Assembly (NCBI GenBank): GCA_028711205.1
Contig: JAQTSP010000051.1
Span: forward strand, 1-12,935
DNA length: 12,935 bases
Source of the DNA: Eubacteriales bacterium
GTDB lineage: Bacteria; Bacillota; Clostridia; Christensenellales; SZUA-584
Direction: 5' to 3'
The notes below the pieces were generated by a model. That model worked only from the letters and a program-made list of their open reading frames with translations. It searched no databases and was not told the origin of the DNA. Of this stretch, positions 1 to 6,618 are shown piece by piece. Position 1 is the stretch's first letter; every line of letters starts with the position of its first letter. The translations under genes were made by a program, and so were the position numbers.

Positions 1-1
1 C

Positions 2-1099
2 AAGCAGGTGTTCGGGCACGGCTGGCTGATGCTCGAGGGCGGAAAGATGAGCAAAAGCAAGGGCAACGTGGTCGATCCCGTTAAACTGGTCGAGCGCTAC
101 GGCGTCGATGCTGTCAGGTATTTTCTATTAATGGAATTGCCGTTCGGCGCGGACGGGCTGTATTCCAGCGAAGCGCTGCTGACGCGTACGAACGCCGATC
201 TCGCCAACGACCTTGGCAATCTGGTATCGCGCACCGCGGCGATGATCGAAAAGTACTTTGACGGCGTCGTACCCGAAGAGTATGAGAATACGGAACATGA
301 CAAAGCCATCGAGGAACAGGGTGCGGCGCTTGGCGGCGTGGTAGAGGCTCATATGGACGCGCTCAGGCTGCCCGAGGCGCTGGCTGATATATGGTCATAT
401 GTGTCTGTACTCAATAAATATATTGACTTGACGGAGCCGTGGGCGCTTGCCAGGGACACGTCGAAAAAAGCGCGGCTTGCGGGTGTGATGGTGCACCTTG
501 CCGAAGGGCTGCGTATAGTCTCGGTGTTGCTAACGGCGTTCATACCCGATACGGCGGTACGTATACAGGAAATTTTGGGTATTACGGATAAAACGTTGAT
601 TTCTTGGGACAGTCTGGATGTGTTTGGAAACAGTTTATGCGGCCTCAAGGTCAAAAAGACGCCGCCGCTGTTTCCGCGTATCGATGTCGGCAAAGAGCTT
701 GAAGAACTTGAAAAAATATCCGACAACCGGTCGCTCAAAAAACAAAAAAAGATGCCGGGCAAACAGGAAACGGAGGGCATCATTACATACGACGACTTTA
801 AAAAGGTTGAGCTGAAGACGGGCGTCGTTTTGCAGGCCGAGGCGGTTGAGGGCAGCGACAAGCTGCTGGTGCTAAAGGTCGAGGTCGGCGGCGAGACGCG
901 GCAGATCGTGTCGGGCATACGGCAGTGGTATGCGCCGGAGGAGATGGCGGGTAAAACGGTGGTGGTGGTGACCAACTTAAAACCGGCCAAAATATTCGGT
1001 GTGGCGTCAGAGGGTATGCTGCTTGCAGCGGAAGCGGACGGCGACCTGAAGCTTGTGACCGTGGACGGGAGCCTGAAAAGCGGCGCGGAGGTCTCATAG
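2..1099 (+). CDS. metG: Methionyl-tRNA synthetase, C-terminal part (5' end outside window)
   Basis: Cytoplasmic class I aminoacyl-tRNA synthetase that charges tRNA-Met with methionine. The reading frame is open to the left edge, so the N-terminal half of the catalytic domain is missing. The visible part starts just before the KMSKS loop (GGKMSKSKGN, bases ~40-66), which stabilises the adenylate transition state. It continues through the helical anticodon-binding domain (LANDLGNLVSRTAAMI and following). A lysine-rich linker (about codons 240-255 of the visible part) leads to a C-terminal Trbp111/EMAPII-like OB-fold (about codons 260-363, from ITYDDFKKVELKTG to KSGAEVS), which binds tRNA and dimerises the enzyme. 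The fused OB domain is typical of the long bacterial MetRS form. tatD begins on the base after the stop, and the metG-tatD order is common in Firmicutes. Identity is certain; only the 5' part is unseen. Confidence 0.97.
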   Translation, partial: KQVFGHGWLMLEGGKMSKSKGNVVDPVKLVERYGVDAVRYFLLMELPFGADGLYSSEALLTRTNADLANDLGNLVSRTAAMIEKYFDGVVPEEYENTEHDKAIEEQGAALGGVVEAHMDALRLPEALADIWSYVSVLNKYIDLTEPWALARDTSKKARLAGVMVHLAEGLRIVSVLLTAFIPDTAVRIQEILGITDKTLISWDSLDVFGNSLCGLKVKKTPPLFPRIDVGKELEELEKISDNRSLKKQKKMPGKQETEGIITYDDFKKVELKTGVVLQAEAVEGSDKLLVLKVEVGGETRQIVSGIRQWYAPEEMAGKTVVVVTNLKPAKIFGVASEGMLLAAEADGDLKLVTVDGSLKSGAEVS

Positions 1100-1861
1100 A
1101 TGCGGCTTTTTGATACGCACGCGCATCTGCTCGATCGCCGTTTTGACGGGGACAGGCAGGCGCTGATCGAGGCGCTGCCGGGGCTTGGCGTCGTGGGTGT
1201 GATCGAATGCGGCACAAGCGTCGACAGCAGCAGGAAAGCGGCGGCGCTTGCGGCCAGGGCCGGTTATATCTACGCGGCCGCGGGGATCCATCCGCACGAT
1301 GCGGCGGAAGCGCCGGGCGATTACATTCAGCAGATCGAGGCGATCGCTTCACGGCAAAAAGTGGTGGCCATCGGCGAGATCGGCCTTGATTATCATTATG
1401 ATTTTTCCCCGAGAGACGTACAGAAAAAAGTATTGGAGGACCAGCTCGCGCTTGCAGAGAAGCTGAAGCTGCCTGTCGCGCTGCACATGCGCGAGGCCAC
1501 GCAGGACATGCTGGCGATCCTTCAAGAGCACAAAGGGCTGCGCGGCGTGCTGCACTGTTTTTCGGGCAGCGCCGAGACCGCCTTGCAGTGCGTCGACATG
1601 GGGTTTTGCATATCGTTTACCGGTACGGTCACGTTTGACGGCGCGAGAAAGACGATCGAAGCGGTACAGGCGGTACCGCTTCAAAGCATCATGGCCGAAA
1701 CGGACTGCCCGTATCTTGCGCCCGAGCCCAAAAGAGGGGAAAGAAACGATCCGGCCAATGTACGCTACGTGCTCGAAAAGCTTGCCCTGATCAAAGGCGT
1801 ATCGTTTGACGAGATGTGCGGGATCAATATTCAAAATGCAAAAGGATTGTACGCAATATAA
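1100..1861 (+). CDS. tatD: TatD family metal-dependent hydrolase (deoxyribonuclease)
   Basis: 253-aa TIM-barrel hydrolase of the TatD/YcfH family, usual length about 250-260. Members are divalent-metal-dependent DNases or exonucleases. Expected metal ligands are present: HxH at H7/H9 (FDTHAHL), E93 (GEIGLDYHYD), H129 (LHMREA), H152 (LHCFSG) and D202 (AETDCPYLAPE), so it should be active. The ATG directly follows the metG TAG, and GGAGG at 1087-1091 lies 8 nt upstream, inside metG, so it is co-translated with metG. Its TAA shares one base with the ATG of the next gene. Substrate in the cell is not shown by the sequence; cytoplasmic DNA repair or nucleic-acid turnover is inferred from the family. 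Confidence 0.95.
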   Translation: MRLFDTHAHLLDRRFDGDRQALIEALPGLGVVGVIECGTSVDSSRKAAALAARAGYIYAAAGIHPHDAAEAPGDYIQQIEAIASRQKVVAIGEIGLDYHYDFSPRDVQKKVLEDQLALAEKLKLPVALHMREATQDMLAILQEHKGLRGVLHCFSGSAETALQCVDMGFCISFTGTVTFDGARKTIEAVQAVPLQSIMAETDCPYLAPEPKRGERNDPANVRYVLEKLALIKGVSFDEMCGINIQNAKGLYAI

Positions 1862-2451
1862 TGGATACATATGTTTATCAACTGAAAGACACGCGCTACA
1901 TCAATCTGACGAACCGGTGCACGAACAACTGTACATTTTGCCTGAGAAACACGTATCACGGCGTCGGCGGATATGATCTGCGGCTTGAAAAAGAACCGGA
2001 AGCGGACGATATCATCGCAAAGCTTGAAAAACAGGGGAACGTCGAGAAGGTCGTTTTTTGCGGGCTTGGCGAGCCGACCATGCGCCTTTCTGCCATGCTT
2101 GACGTGGCGAAATATTTAAAACGCCGGGGTTCGCATGTGCGGCTCAACACAAACGGCCAGGGCAGCGCCTTTGCCGGCCGTGACATCGCGCCGGAGCTGC
2201 GCGGGGTTATCGATACCGTGTCGATCAGCTTAAACGCGTCAAGCGCGAAAGAATATCAAAAATTATGCCGCAGCGTCTATGGCGAGCAGGCATATTCACA
2301 TTTGCTGAATTTTGCAAAAAGCTGCCTCAGAGAAGGCATCGAAACGTTGCTGTCCGTGGTCGATATCATCGGCGAAAACGAGATCGACGCGTGCAGACGC
2401 ATCGCGGCAGAGACCGGCGCGAACTTCCGTTTAAGACATTATGTCGAATAA
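1861..2451 (+). CDS. TatD-associated radical SAM protein
   Basis: 196-aa short radical SAM protein. The Fe-S motif Cx3Cx2C is C20, C24, C27 (NRCTNNCTFCLRN), followed by a GLGEPTMR segment equivalent to the GGE motif that contacts SAM. The length suggests a partial TIM barrel without an extra C-terminal Fe-S domain; the final residues are FRLRHYVE. It matches the type of radical SAM protein known for being encoded next to tatD, whose reaction is not established. The ATG at 1861 is preferred over an in-frame ATG 45 nt upstream inside tatD, because it gives the TAATG stop/start junction and the protein then starts at the conserved core. AAAGGA at 1841-1846 is 14 nt away, so translation probably depends on coupling to tatD. 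No terminator is visible after the stop. Confidence 0.9.
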   Translation: MDTYVYQLKDTRYINLTNRCTNNCTFCLRNTYHGVGGYDLRLEKEPEADDIIAKLEKQGNVEKVVFCGLGEPTMRLSAMLDVAKYLKRRGSHVRLNTNGQGSAFAGRDIAPELRGVIDTVSISLNASSAKEYQKLCRSVYGEQAYSHLLNFAKSCLREGIETLLSVVDIIGENEIDACRRIAAETGANFRLRHYVE

Positions 2452-2502
2452 AAAATTCAGTCAGTAAAATAAAAAAATATTAATTTACGGTAGCTATTGG
2501 TA

Positions 2503-2531
2503 TTGACACCACATATTGTGTATAATATAAT
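2503..2531 (+). promoter_or_regulatory. Sigma-A type promoter of nrdDG
   Basis: TTGACA (2503-2508), a 17-bp spacer, then TATAAT (2526-2531). Both boxes match the consensus exactly. A start of transcription near 2538 would give a leader of about 170 nt before nrdD. A second TATAAT at 2521-2526 overlaps the first but would leave only a 12-bp spacer, so the downstream one is preferred. Confidence 0.88.
2506..2521 (+). promoter_or_regulatory. NrdR box 1 (predicted operator)
   Basis: ACACCACATATTGTGT matches the NrdR box consensus ACACwATATATwGTGT at 14 of 16 positions, with intact ACAC and GTGT ends. It lies in the spacer between -35 and -10, where bound NrdR would block RNA polymerase. NrdR is the ATP/dATP-sensing repressor of ribonucleotide reductase operons; its gene is not in this window. 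Confidence 0.75.
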
Positions 2532-2537
2532 AGATTT

Positions 2538-2553
2538 GCACAATAATTTGAGA
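2538..2553 (+). promoter_or_regulatory. NrdR box 2 (weaker, predicted)
   Basis: GCACAATAATTTGAGA fits the NrdR consensus at about 11 of 16 positions. It begins exactly 32 bp after box 1, which is about three helical turns and the usual spacing of paired NrdR boxes. It covers the expected transcription start. The sequence match alone is modest; the spacing and position make it credible. Confidence 0.5.
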
Positions 2554-2563
2554 TTATGTTGAA

Positions 2564-2620
2564 CAAGGATTTTTTAAGCGACGACGCAGCTGCGGCATGA
2601 AAACCTTGATTTTTTTCTTT
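2564..2620 (+). terminator. Possible attenuator in the nrdD leader
   Basis: CAAGG (2564-2568) can pair with CCTTG (2604-2608), extended by the T-run at 2570-2575 against AAAA at 2600-2603. Inside lies the perfect palindrome CGCAGCTGCG (2585-2594). The outer stem is followed at once by seven T and then CTTT (2610-2620), as in an intrinsic terminator. It lies within the leader, before nrdD, so it would act as an attenuator. The stem is short, and no alternative antiterminator or known riboswitch class was recognised. Confidence 0.4.
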
Positions 2621-2675
2621 AAACGGCAGACACGAACGATATTATTCAGGCTGACTGATATAACACATAATATAT

Positions 2676-2695
2676 AAAAAGGGGTATCAATGTAA
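2676..2695 (+). promoter_or_regulatory. Start-stop mini-ORF with its own ribosome binding site
   Basis: AAAAAGGGG (2676-2684) is followed after 5 nt by ATG (2690-2692) and immediately by TAA (2693-2695). nrdD then has its own AAAGGGGG (2694-2701) and ATG at 2710. The two SD-ATG units resemble each other (GGGGTATCAATG and GGGGGATATACCAATG), as after a small duplication. A ribosome could initiate and stop at the first one, just ahead of the nrdD initiation site. Confidence 0.45.
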
Positions 2696-2709
2696 AGGGG
2701 GATATACCA

Positions 2710-4797
2710 ATGTTCACAGTAATACTCAAACGAAGCGGTCAGAAAGAGACGTTTCAGCCGCAAAAGATCACCGATGCCATTTTTAAAGCCGCAAAAGCCG
2801 TTGGCGGCGACGATTTAAAAAAAGCGGAACGGCTCACCCGGCAGGTTGTGGACATCGCGCATATTCGGTTTGGCGACAGATGTCCGGAAGTCGAGGACAT
2901 TCAGGATATCGTTGAGCGTGTGCTGATCAAAAACGGCCACGCGAAGACGGCAAAGGCCTACATCCTCTACCGCGAAAAAAGAAAAAGCGCGAGGGAAGCC
3001 AACGCTTTGATCGGCGCCACGATCGACATGTTTTCCGACTATCTTGCGGATAAGGACTGGGGCATCAAAGAAAACGCGAACACACAAAAAAGCGTCAACG
3101 GTCTTAACAACTACATACGCGAGGCGTTTACAAAGAAATACTGGCTGCACGAGATTTATCCCGAAGAGGTGAGAGAAGCGCATCTCTCGGGCGACTGCCA
3201 TATACACGACCTTGGGTTTTTTGGGGCCTACTGCGCCGGATGGGACCTGCGGCAGCTTTTGATGCAGGGCTTTGGCGGCATACCCGGCAAGGTGGAAAGC
3301 AAACCGGCAAAACACATGCGCTCTTTTCTGGGCCAGATCGTCAATTCAACATTCACGACACAGGGTGAAACGGCTGGCGCACAGGCGTGGTCTTCTTTTG
3401 ATACCTATTGCGCGCCTTTTATCCGCCATGACGCTATGACTTTCGCGCAGGTCAAACAGTGCCTGCAGGAATTCATATTCAACATCAATGTGCCGACCCG
3501 GGTCGGGTTCCAGTGCCCGTTTTCCAATCTGACCTTCGATATCAAGGTGCCGTCCATGCTGAGAGACCATCCCGTCATCATCGGCGGCGCGCATCTGGAC
3601 ATGGTTTACGGCGATTACCAGCAGGAGATGGATTTGTTCAACCTCGCTTTTTGTGAGGTGATGCTCGAGGGCGACGCGAAGGGCCGCGTGTTCACGTTCC
3701 CGATACCGACGCTCAACATCACGAAAGATTTCGAATGGGACAGTTCTGTCGTCGATAAGTTCATGGAGATCACGTGCAAATACGGCGTGCCGTACTTTGC
3801 GAACTACATCAATTCGGATCTGTCGCCCGAGGATGCGATCTCGATGTGCTGCCGGCTGCGGCTTGACGTGACGGAACTGAGAAAACGTGGCGGCGGGCTT
3901 TTCGGATCGAATCCGCTCACCGGCTCTATCGGCGTGTTTACGATCAACCTGCCGCGGATCGGATATCTCTCACGCACAAAAGACGAGTTTTTCGCGCGTA
4001 TCAAGAAAATCGCCGAGATCGGCAAAACGTCGCTTGAGTTAAAGCGCAAGATCATCGAGCTGCAGACAGAAAAGGGGCTGTATCCGTATTCGGCGGTCTA
4101 TTTAAGAGATGTCAAGAAACGCTTCGGGCAGTATTGGTACAATCATTTTAACACGATCGGCATCATCGGTATGCACGAGGCGCTGCTCAACTATATGGGC
4201 AAGGGCATCGAAACGGCTGAGGGCAACGCGTTCGCGGTCGAGATCATGCAGTACCTGCGGGAGCTGATGCAGGAATTCCAGAAAGAAACAGGGCAGTATT
4301 ATAACCTTGAAGCCACACCGGCCGAAGGGACAAGCTATCGGCTCGCCAAGCTCGACAAAGAGAAGTATCTCGACATCATATCGTCGGGCGTCAACGTACC
4401 GTATTACACGAACTCGTCACAGCTGCCCGTCAAGTTTACCGACGACATCATGAAGATGATCGAGCTTCAGGACGAGCTGCAGTCGCTCTACACGGGCGGC
4501 ACGGTTCAGCACCTGTATCTTGGCGAGAAGATCGACGATATCGAGACGGCGAAGCGCATCATACAGAAGATATTCACAAAGTACAAGATGCCGTATATCT
4601 CGCTGACGCCCACGTTCAGCGTCTGCGACGAGCACGGGTATATTACCGGAGAACAGTTCTTCTGCCCCGAATGCGGGGCCAAGACAGAGGTCTGGAGCCG
4701 TGTCGTCGGGTACCTGCGGCCTGTCCAGAATTTCAACGAGGGCAAGAAGGAAGAATACATCGAAAGGGTGAAGTTCGTTGTTCCAGAGGCCATTTAA
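2710..4797 (+). CDS. nrdD: Anaerobic ribonucleoside-triphosphate reductase (class III)
   Basis: 695-aa glycyl-radical enzyme that reduces ribonucleoside triphosphates to deoxy forms without oxygen. Residues about 3-92 are an ATP-cone (VILKRSGQKETFQPQKITDA), the allosteric site sensing ATP/dATP. The central barrel includes a GFQCPFSNLTFD segment and MCCRLRL (C380/C381), the region expected to carry the thiyl-radical cysteine. The C-terminal radical loop is RVVGYLRPVQNF with glycyl G667, 29 residues from the end. Just before it is a zinc-site pattern C639-x2-H642 ... C652-x2-C655. Length is normal and nothing is missing. AAAGGGGG (2694-2701) sits 8 nt before the ATG. nrdG follows 3 nt after the stop and supplies the radical activase. 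Expression is probably controlled by NrdR at the upstream boxes. Confidence 0.97.
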   Translation: MFTVILKRSGQKETFQPQKITDAIFKAAKAVGGDDLKKAERLTRQVVDIAHIRFGDRCPEVEDIQDIVERVLIKNGHAKTAKAYILYREKRKSAREANALIGATIDMFSDYLADKDWGIKENANTQKSVNGLNNYIREAFTKKYWLHEIYPEEVREAHLSGDCHIHDLGFFGAYCAGWDLRQLLMQGFGGIPGKVESKPAKHMRSFLGQIVNSTFTTQGETAGAQAWSSFDTYCAPFIRHDAMTFAQVKQCLQEFIFNINVPTRVGFQCPFSNLTFDIKVPSMLRDHPVIIGGAHLDMVYGDYQQEMDLFNLAFCEVMLEGDAKGRVFTFPIPTLNITKDFEWDSSVVDKFMEITCKYGVPYFANYINSDLSPEDAISMCCRLRLDVTELRKRGGGLFGSNPLTGSIGVFTINLPRIGYLSRTKDEFFARIKKIAEIGKTSLELKRKIIELQTEKGLYPYSAVYLRDVKKRFGQYWYNHFNTIGIIGMHEALLNYMGKGIETAEGNAFAVEIMQYLRELMQEFQKETGQYYNLEATPAEGTSYRLAKLDKEKYLDIISSGVNVPYYTNSSQLPVKFTDDIMKMIELQDELQSLYTGGTVQHLYLGEKIDDIETAKRIIQKIFTKYKMPYISLTPTFSVCDEHGYITGEQFFCPECGAKTEVWSRVVGYLRPVQNFNEGKKEEYIERVKFVVPEAI

Positions 4798-4800
4798 TCA

Positions 4801-5469
4801 ATGCGTATAGCAGGGTTTGTTAAGAATTCATTTGTGGATTATCCGGGATACATCGCTGCCGCCGTTTTTGTCCAGGGGTGCAATATGGACTGCTGGTATT
4901 GCCATAACAAACAGCTGTGGAAAAGCGGGGCGCTGGTGGACGAAGCCCTGATCAGCGATTTTTTGGGCACGCACCAGGGATTTATCGACGGCGTGGTGAT
5001 ATCGGGCGGAGAGCCCACTTTGCAGAGCGATTTAAAACGGTTTATTCTCAATGTCAAAGAAAAGGGGTACCGCGTCAAGCTGGATACGAACGGCCTGAGG
5101 CCCGACGTTGTGCGGGATGTGATGGGGCATGTCGATTATATCGCGATGGATATCAAGGCGCCGCCGGGAGGTATCTCCCGCGTGGTGTCTTTTGATTTGG
5201 ACGAGGCGCCGATATGGCAGACCGCGGATATGCTGATCAGAGGCGATACGGATTATGAGTTCAGGACGACGTTGATGCCGCTGCTGGATATCAGTGACAT
5301 CGTCAGCATCGCGAAGCGTATAAAAAGCGCAAAAAAATACGCGATCCAGCAATACCGCAAAACAGACAACGTGGGTATTTCGCCAGAGCCGCTGGGAGCT
5401 GATGCCGTGCATCAGGCGGTAAAAGCCGCAAAGTTATATATTGAAAATGTTGTGGTAAGAGGCCTGTGA
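4801..5469 (+). CDS. nrdG: Anaerobic ribonucleotide reductase activating protein
   Basis: 222-aa radical SAM activase that uses a 4Fe-4S cluster and SAM to abstract hydrogen from the NrdD glycine (G667). The cluster motif Cx3Cx2C is C27, C31, C34 (QGCNMDCWYCHNKQLW); the SAM-contacting GGEP is G69-P72. The start MRIAGFVKNSFVDYPG is characteristic of the NrdG/pyruvate formate-lyase activase group, and the length fits the longer clostridial NrdG form rather than the ~155-aa E. coli type. It starts 3 nt after the nrdD stop with only a weak upstream AGAGG, suggesting coupled translation. The gene converges with the leftward gene ending at 5471, leaving one base between them and no separate terminator. 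Confidence 0.94.
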   Translation: MRIAGFVKNSFVDYPGYIAAAVFVQGCNMDCWYCHNKQLWKSGALVDEALISDFLGTHQGFIDGVVISGGEPTLQSDLKRFILNVKEKGYRVKLDTNGLRPDVVRDVMGHVDYIAMDIKAPPGGISRVVSFDLDEAPIWQTADMLIRGDTDYEFRTTLMPLLDISDIVSIAKRIKSAKKYAIQQYRKTDNVGISPEPLGADAVHQAVKAAKLYIENVVVRGL

Positions 5470-5470
5470 T

Positions 5471-5791
5471 CTATTCGTCGAGCTGCTGTTCGATATAGCT
5501 TTCGGCACCGTCATACAGTTCGTCGACAACCGGTATCTGCCAGAGGCCGTATGCGACGCCGGCAATTGCCACAGCCAGCACGATCAGCGCGATGACCTTG
5601 ATGAACCCGGGGATCAGCTTCCATATGATGCCGAACCCGATAAAGAAAAGCACGATGGCGCCGACGATGATGACCCACACGGGTACCGCATGGGCATATC
5701 CCGCGACATCGATGTTTTGAAGCGGGGCACAAGCGGCCAGCACACCTATTGCAAAAAGCACGATGAGCAACACAAGCAAAAACTTTTTCAT
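5471..5791 (-). CDS. Small membrane protein with lipobox-like N terminus
   Basis: 106 aa, function not recognised. The N terminus MKKFLLVLLIVLFAIGVLAAC is a basic start plus hydrophobic stretch ending in LAAC, a lipobox with C21 as the possible lipidated cysteine. Two further hydrophobic segments, about residues 37-58 and 62-84, are likely membrane helices. The last ~20 residues are acidic (ELYDGAESYIEQQLDE). A lipoprotein with two more helices is unusual, so the first segment may instead be a plain membrane anchor. A strong GGAAGGAG site lies 8 nt before the ATG, and a consensus-like promoter sits at 5822-5850, so it is probably transcribed alone. It ends one base from nrdG in convergent orientation. 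Confidence 0.8.
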   Translation of the reverse strand: MKKFLLVLLIVLFAIGVLAACAPLQNIDVAGYAHAVPVWVIIVGAIVLFFIGFGIIWKLIPGFIKVIALIVLAVAIAGVAYGLWQIPVVDELYDGAESYIEQQLDE

Positions 5792-5821
5792 GTCAGCGCT
5801 CCTTCCCGTTTCTATACCGCC

Positions 5822-5850
5822 ATTATAGTTGATGAGTGCCGAATAGTAAA
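5822..5850 (-). promoter_or_regulatory. Promoter of the small membrane protein gene
   Basis: On the minus strand: TTTACT (5850-5845), a 17-bp spacer, TATAAT (5827-5822). It is placed between the stop of the HEAT-repeat gene (5860) and the start at 5791, and so gives the small membrane protein its own transcript with a leader of about 25 nt. Confidence 0.75.
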
Positions 5851-5859
5851 GGCATATTA

Positions 5860-6412
5860 TTAGCGCATCATGTTGATTTTATCCAGCATGACGGCGGCTG
5901 TTTGACGGATATCCTTGTTCTCGTGTCTCTGTGCGTCGCGCAAAGCCTGATTGACAGCGTTGTCGTCCTTGATGCGGCCGAGCGCTTTCGCGGCGTCCAT
6001 GCGCACATTGAGATCGGCATCGCCCAACATATTGATGAGTGGTTTGATTGCCTGTGAATCGCCGATGTCCCCCAATATCTTGGCGGCTACCCGACGAACG
6101 CGCACTGCACATCCTGGAGTGTTTTGATAAGCGGTTTTATAGCTGCCTGATTATTCGATTCTCCCAATAAGAATACGGCACAAAAGCGTACATAATCGGT
6201 ACGATCGTTAGCGCATCAATAAGATACGGTAAAGTCCGCTCGAATTCGATCTCACCAAATTGGCCGACGGCCGTCTTCCGTATTTCGGAGTCCTTGTGGC
6301 CGAAATACTTAATAATGGCTCTAATCGCTTTATCGCTTTGCTTCTGGTCGGCACTTTCAGCGGAGACCATAAGTTCCTTAATCTTTACTTCGATTTTATT
6401 AATGTTTGCCAT
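5860..6412 (-). pseudogene. HEAT-repeat protein gene with two frameshifts
   Basis: Reading leftward from the ATG at 6412 (GGAGG 9 nt upstream), the first frame gives MANINKIEVKIKELM and a HEAT unit (DSEIRKTAVGQFGEIE ... TLPYLIDAL). It then loses frame. The second frame carries the next unit (DYVRFCAVFLLGESNNQAA, then IKPLIKTLQD). A third frame resumes with VRVRRVAAKILGDIGDSQAI and ends KINMMR, with stop at 5862-5860. Both junctions (about 6208-6210 and 6106-6110) are explained by one missing base each. Repaired, the product would be about 185 aa with four to five HEAT/PBS-lyase-like repeats, a helical scaffold for protein-protein contacts. The repeats stay well conserved in all three frames, so either decay is recent or the shifts are sequencing errors. 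No partner can be inferred. Confidence 0.8.
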
Positions 6413-6454
6413 ATTGATATACCTCCATAAAATTAAACGCAGCCAGCGTTTGCA

Positions 6455-6484
6455 ATTATAACATATTATACAATATGTTATAAA
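6455..6484 (-). promoter_or_regulatory. Likely promoter of the HEAT-repeat gene
   Basis: On the minus strand: TTTATA (6484-6479), an 18-bp spacer, TATAAT (6460-6455), about 45 nt before the HEAT gene start. The -35 is weak. The spacer is filled by the inverted repeat at 6456-6483, which would place a bound regulator across the promoter. Confidence 0.5.
6456..6483. repeat. Perfect 12+12 bp inverted repeat, operator-like
   Basis: TTATAACATATT (6456-6467) and its exact reverse complement AATATGTTATAA (6472-6483) are separated by four bases, ATAC. It lies in the divergent region between the HEAT-repeat gene (leftward) and the methyltransferase (rightward), on top of -10-like sequences for the leftward direction. 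No long T-run follows and the arms are A+T-rich, so a DNA operator for a dimeric regulator is more likely than a terminator. No candidate regulator gene is next to it. Confidence 0.7.
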
Positions 6485-6591
6485 TAAATAGCATATATGT
6501 TTGCGTCATGCCAAGAAGTTCCGGTGAGGCTGTTATTAATTCAAACACACAGCCGCGGCCGTTAATTTTTCTTTTAAAAACCAGCGCCGGA

Positions 6592-6600
6592 TGGTATGAT
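6592..6600 (+). promoter_or_regulatory. Extended -10 promoter of the methyltransferase-rluA pair
   Basis: TGGTATGAT gives an extended -10 (TG at 6592-6593, TATGAT at 6595-6600); no good -35 is present 17 bp upstream. Transcription would start near 6607, leaving a very short leader that begins right at the GGAGG (6608-6612) of the start codon at 6619. Confidence 0.5.
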
Positions 6601-6618
6601 AGACGGCGGAGGATATCT

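Noticed and set aside
349..1215. 288-aa open frame on the minus strand across metG and tatD
   Set aside because: Serine-rich low-complexity translation opposite two clear genes, with no ribosome site or recognisable domain; a shadow of GC-biased codon positions.
1816..1860. Upstream start for the radical SAM protein
   Set aside because: Adds 15 non-conserved residues inside tatD; the TAATG junction at 1861 is the natural start.
2597..2665. 22-codon leader peptide ORF before nrdD
   Set aside because: No Shine-Dalgarno sequence and its start is buried in the leader stem; composition does not suggest an attenuation peptide.
6508..6618. Upstream start for the methyltransferase
   Set aside because: No ribosome site, arginine-rich extension, and it lies ahead of the extended -10 at 6592-6600; ATG 6619 has GGAGG at good spacing.
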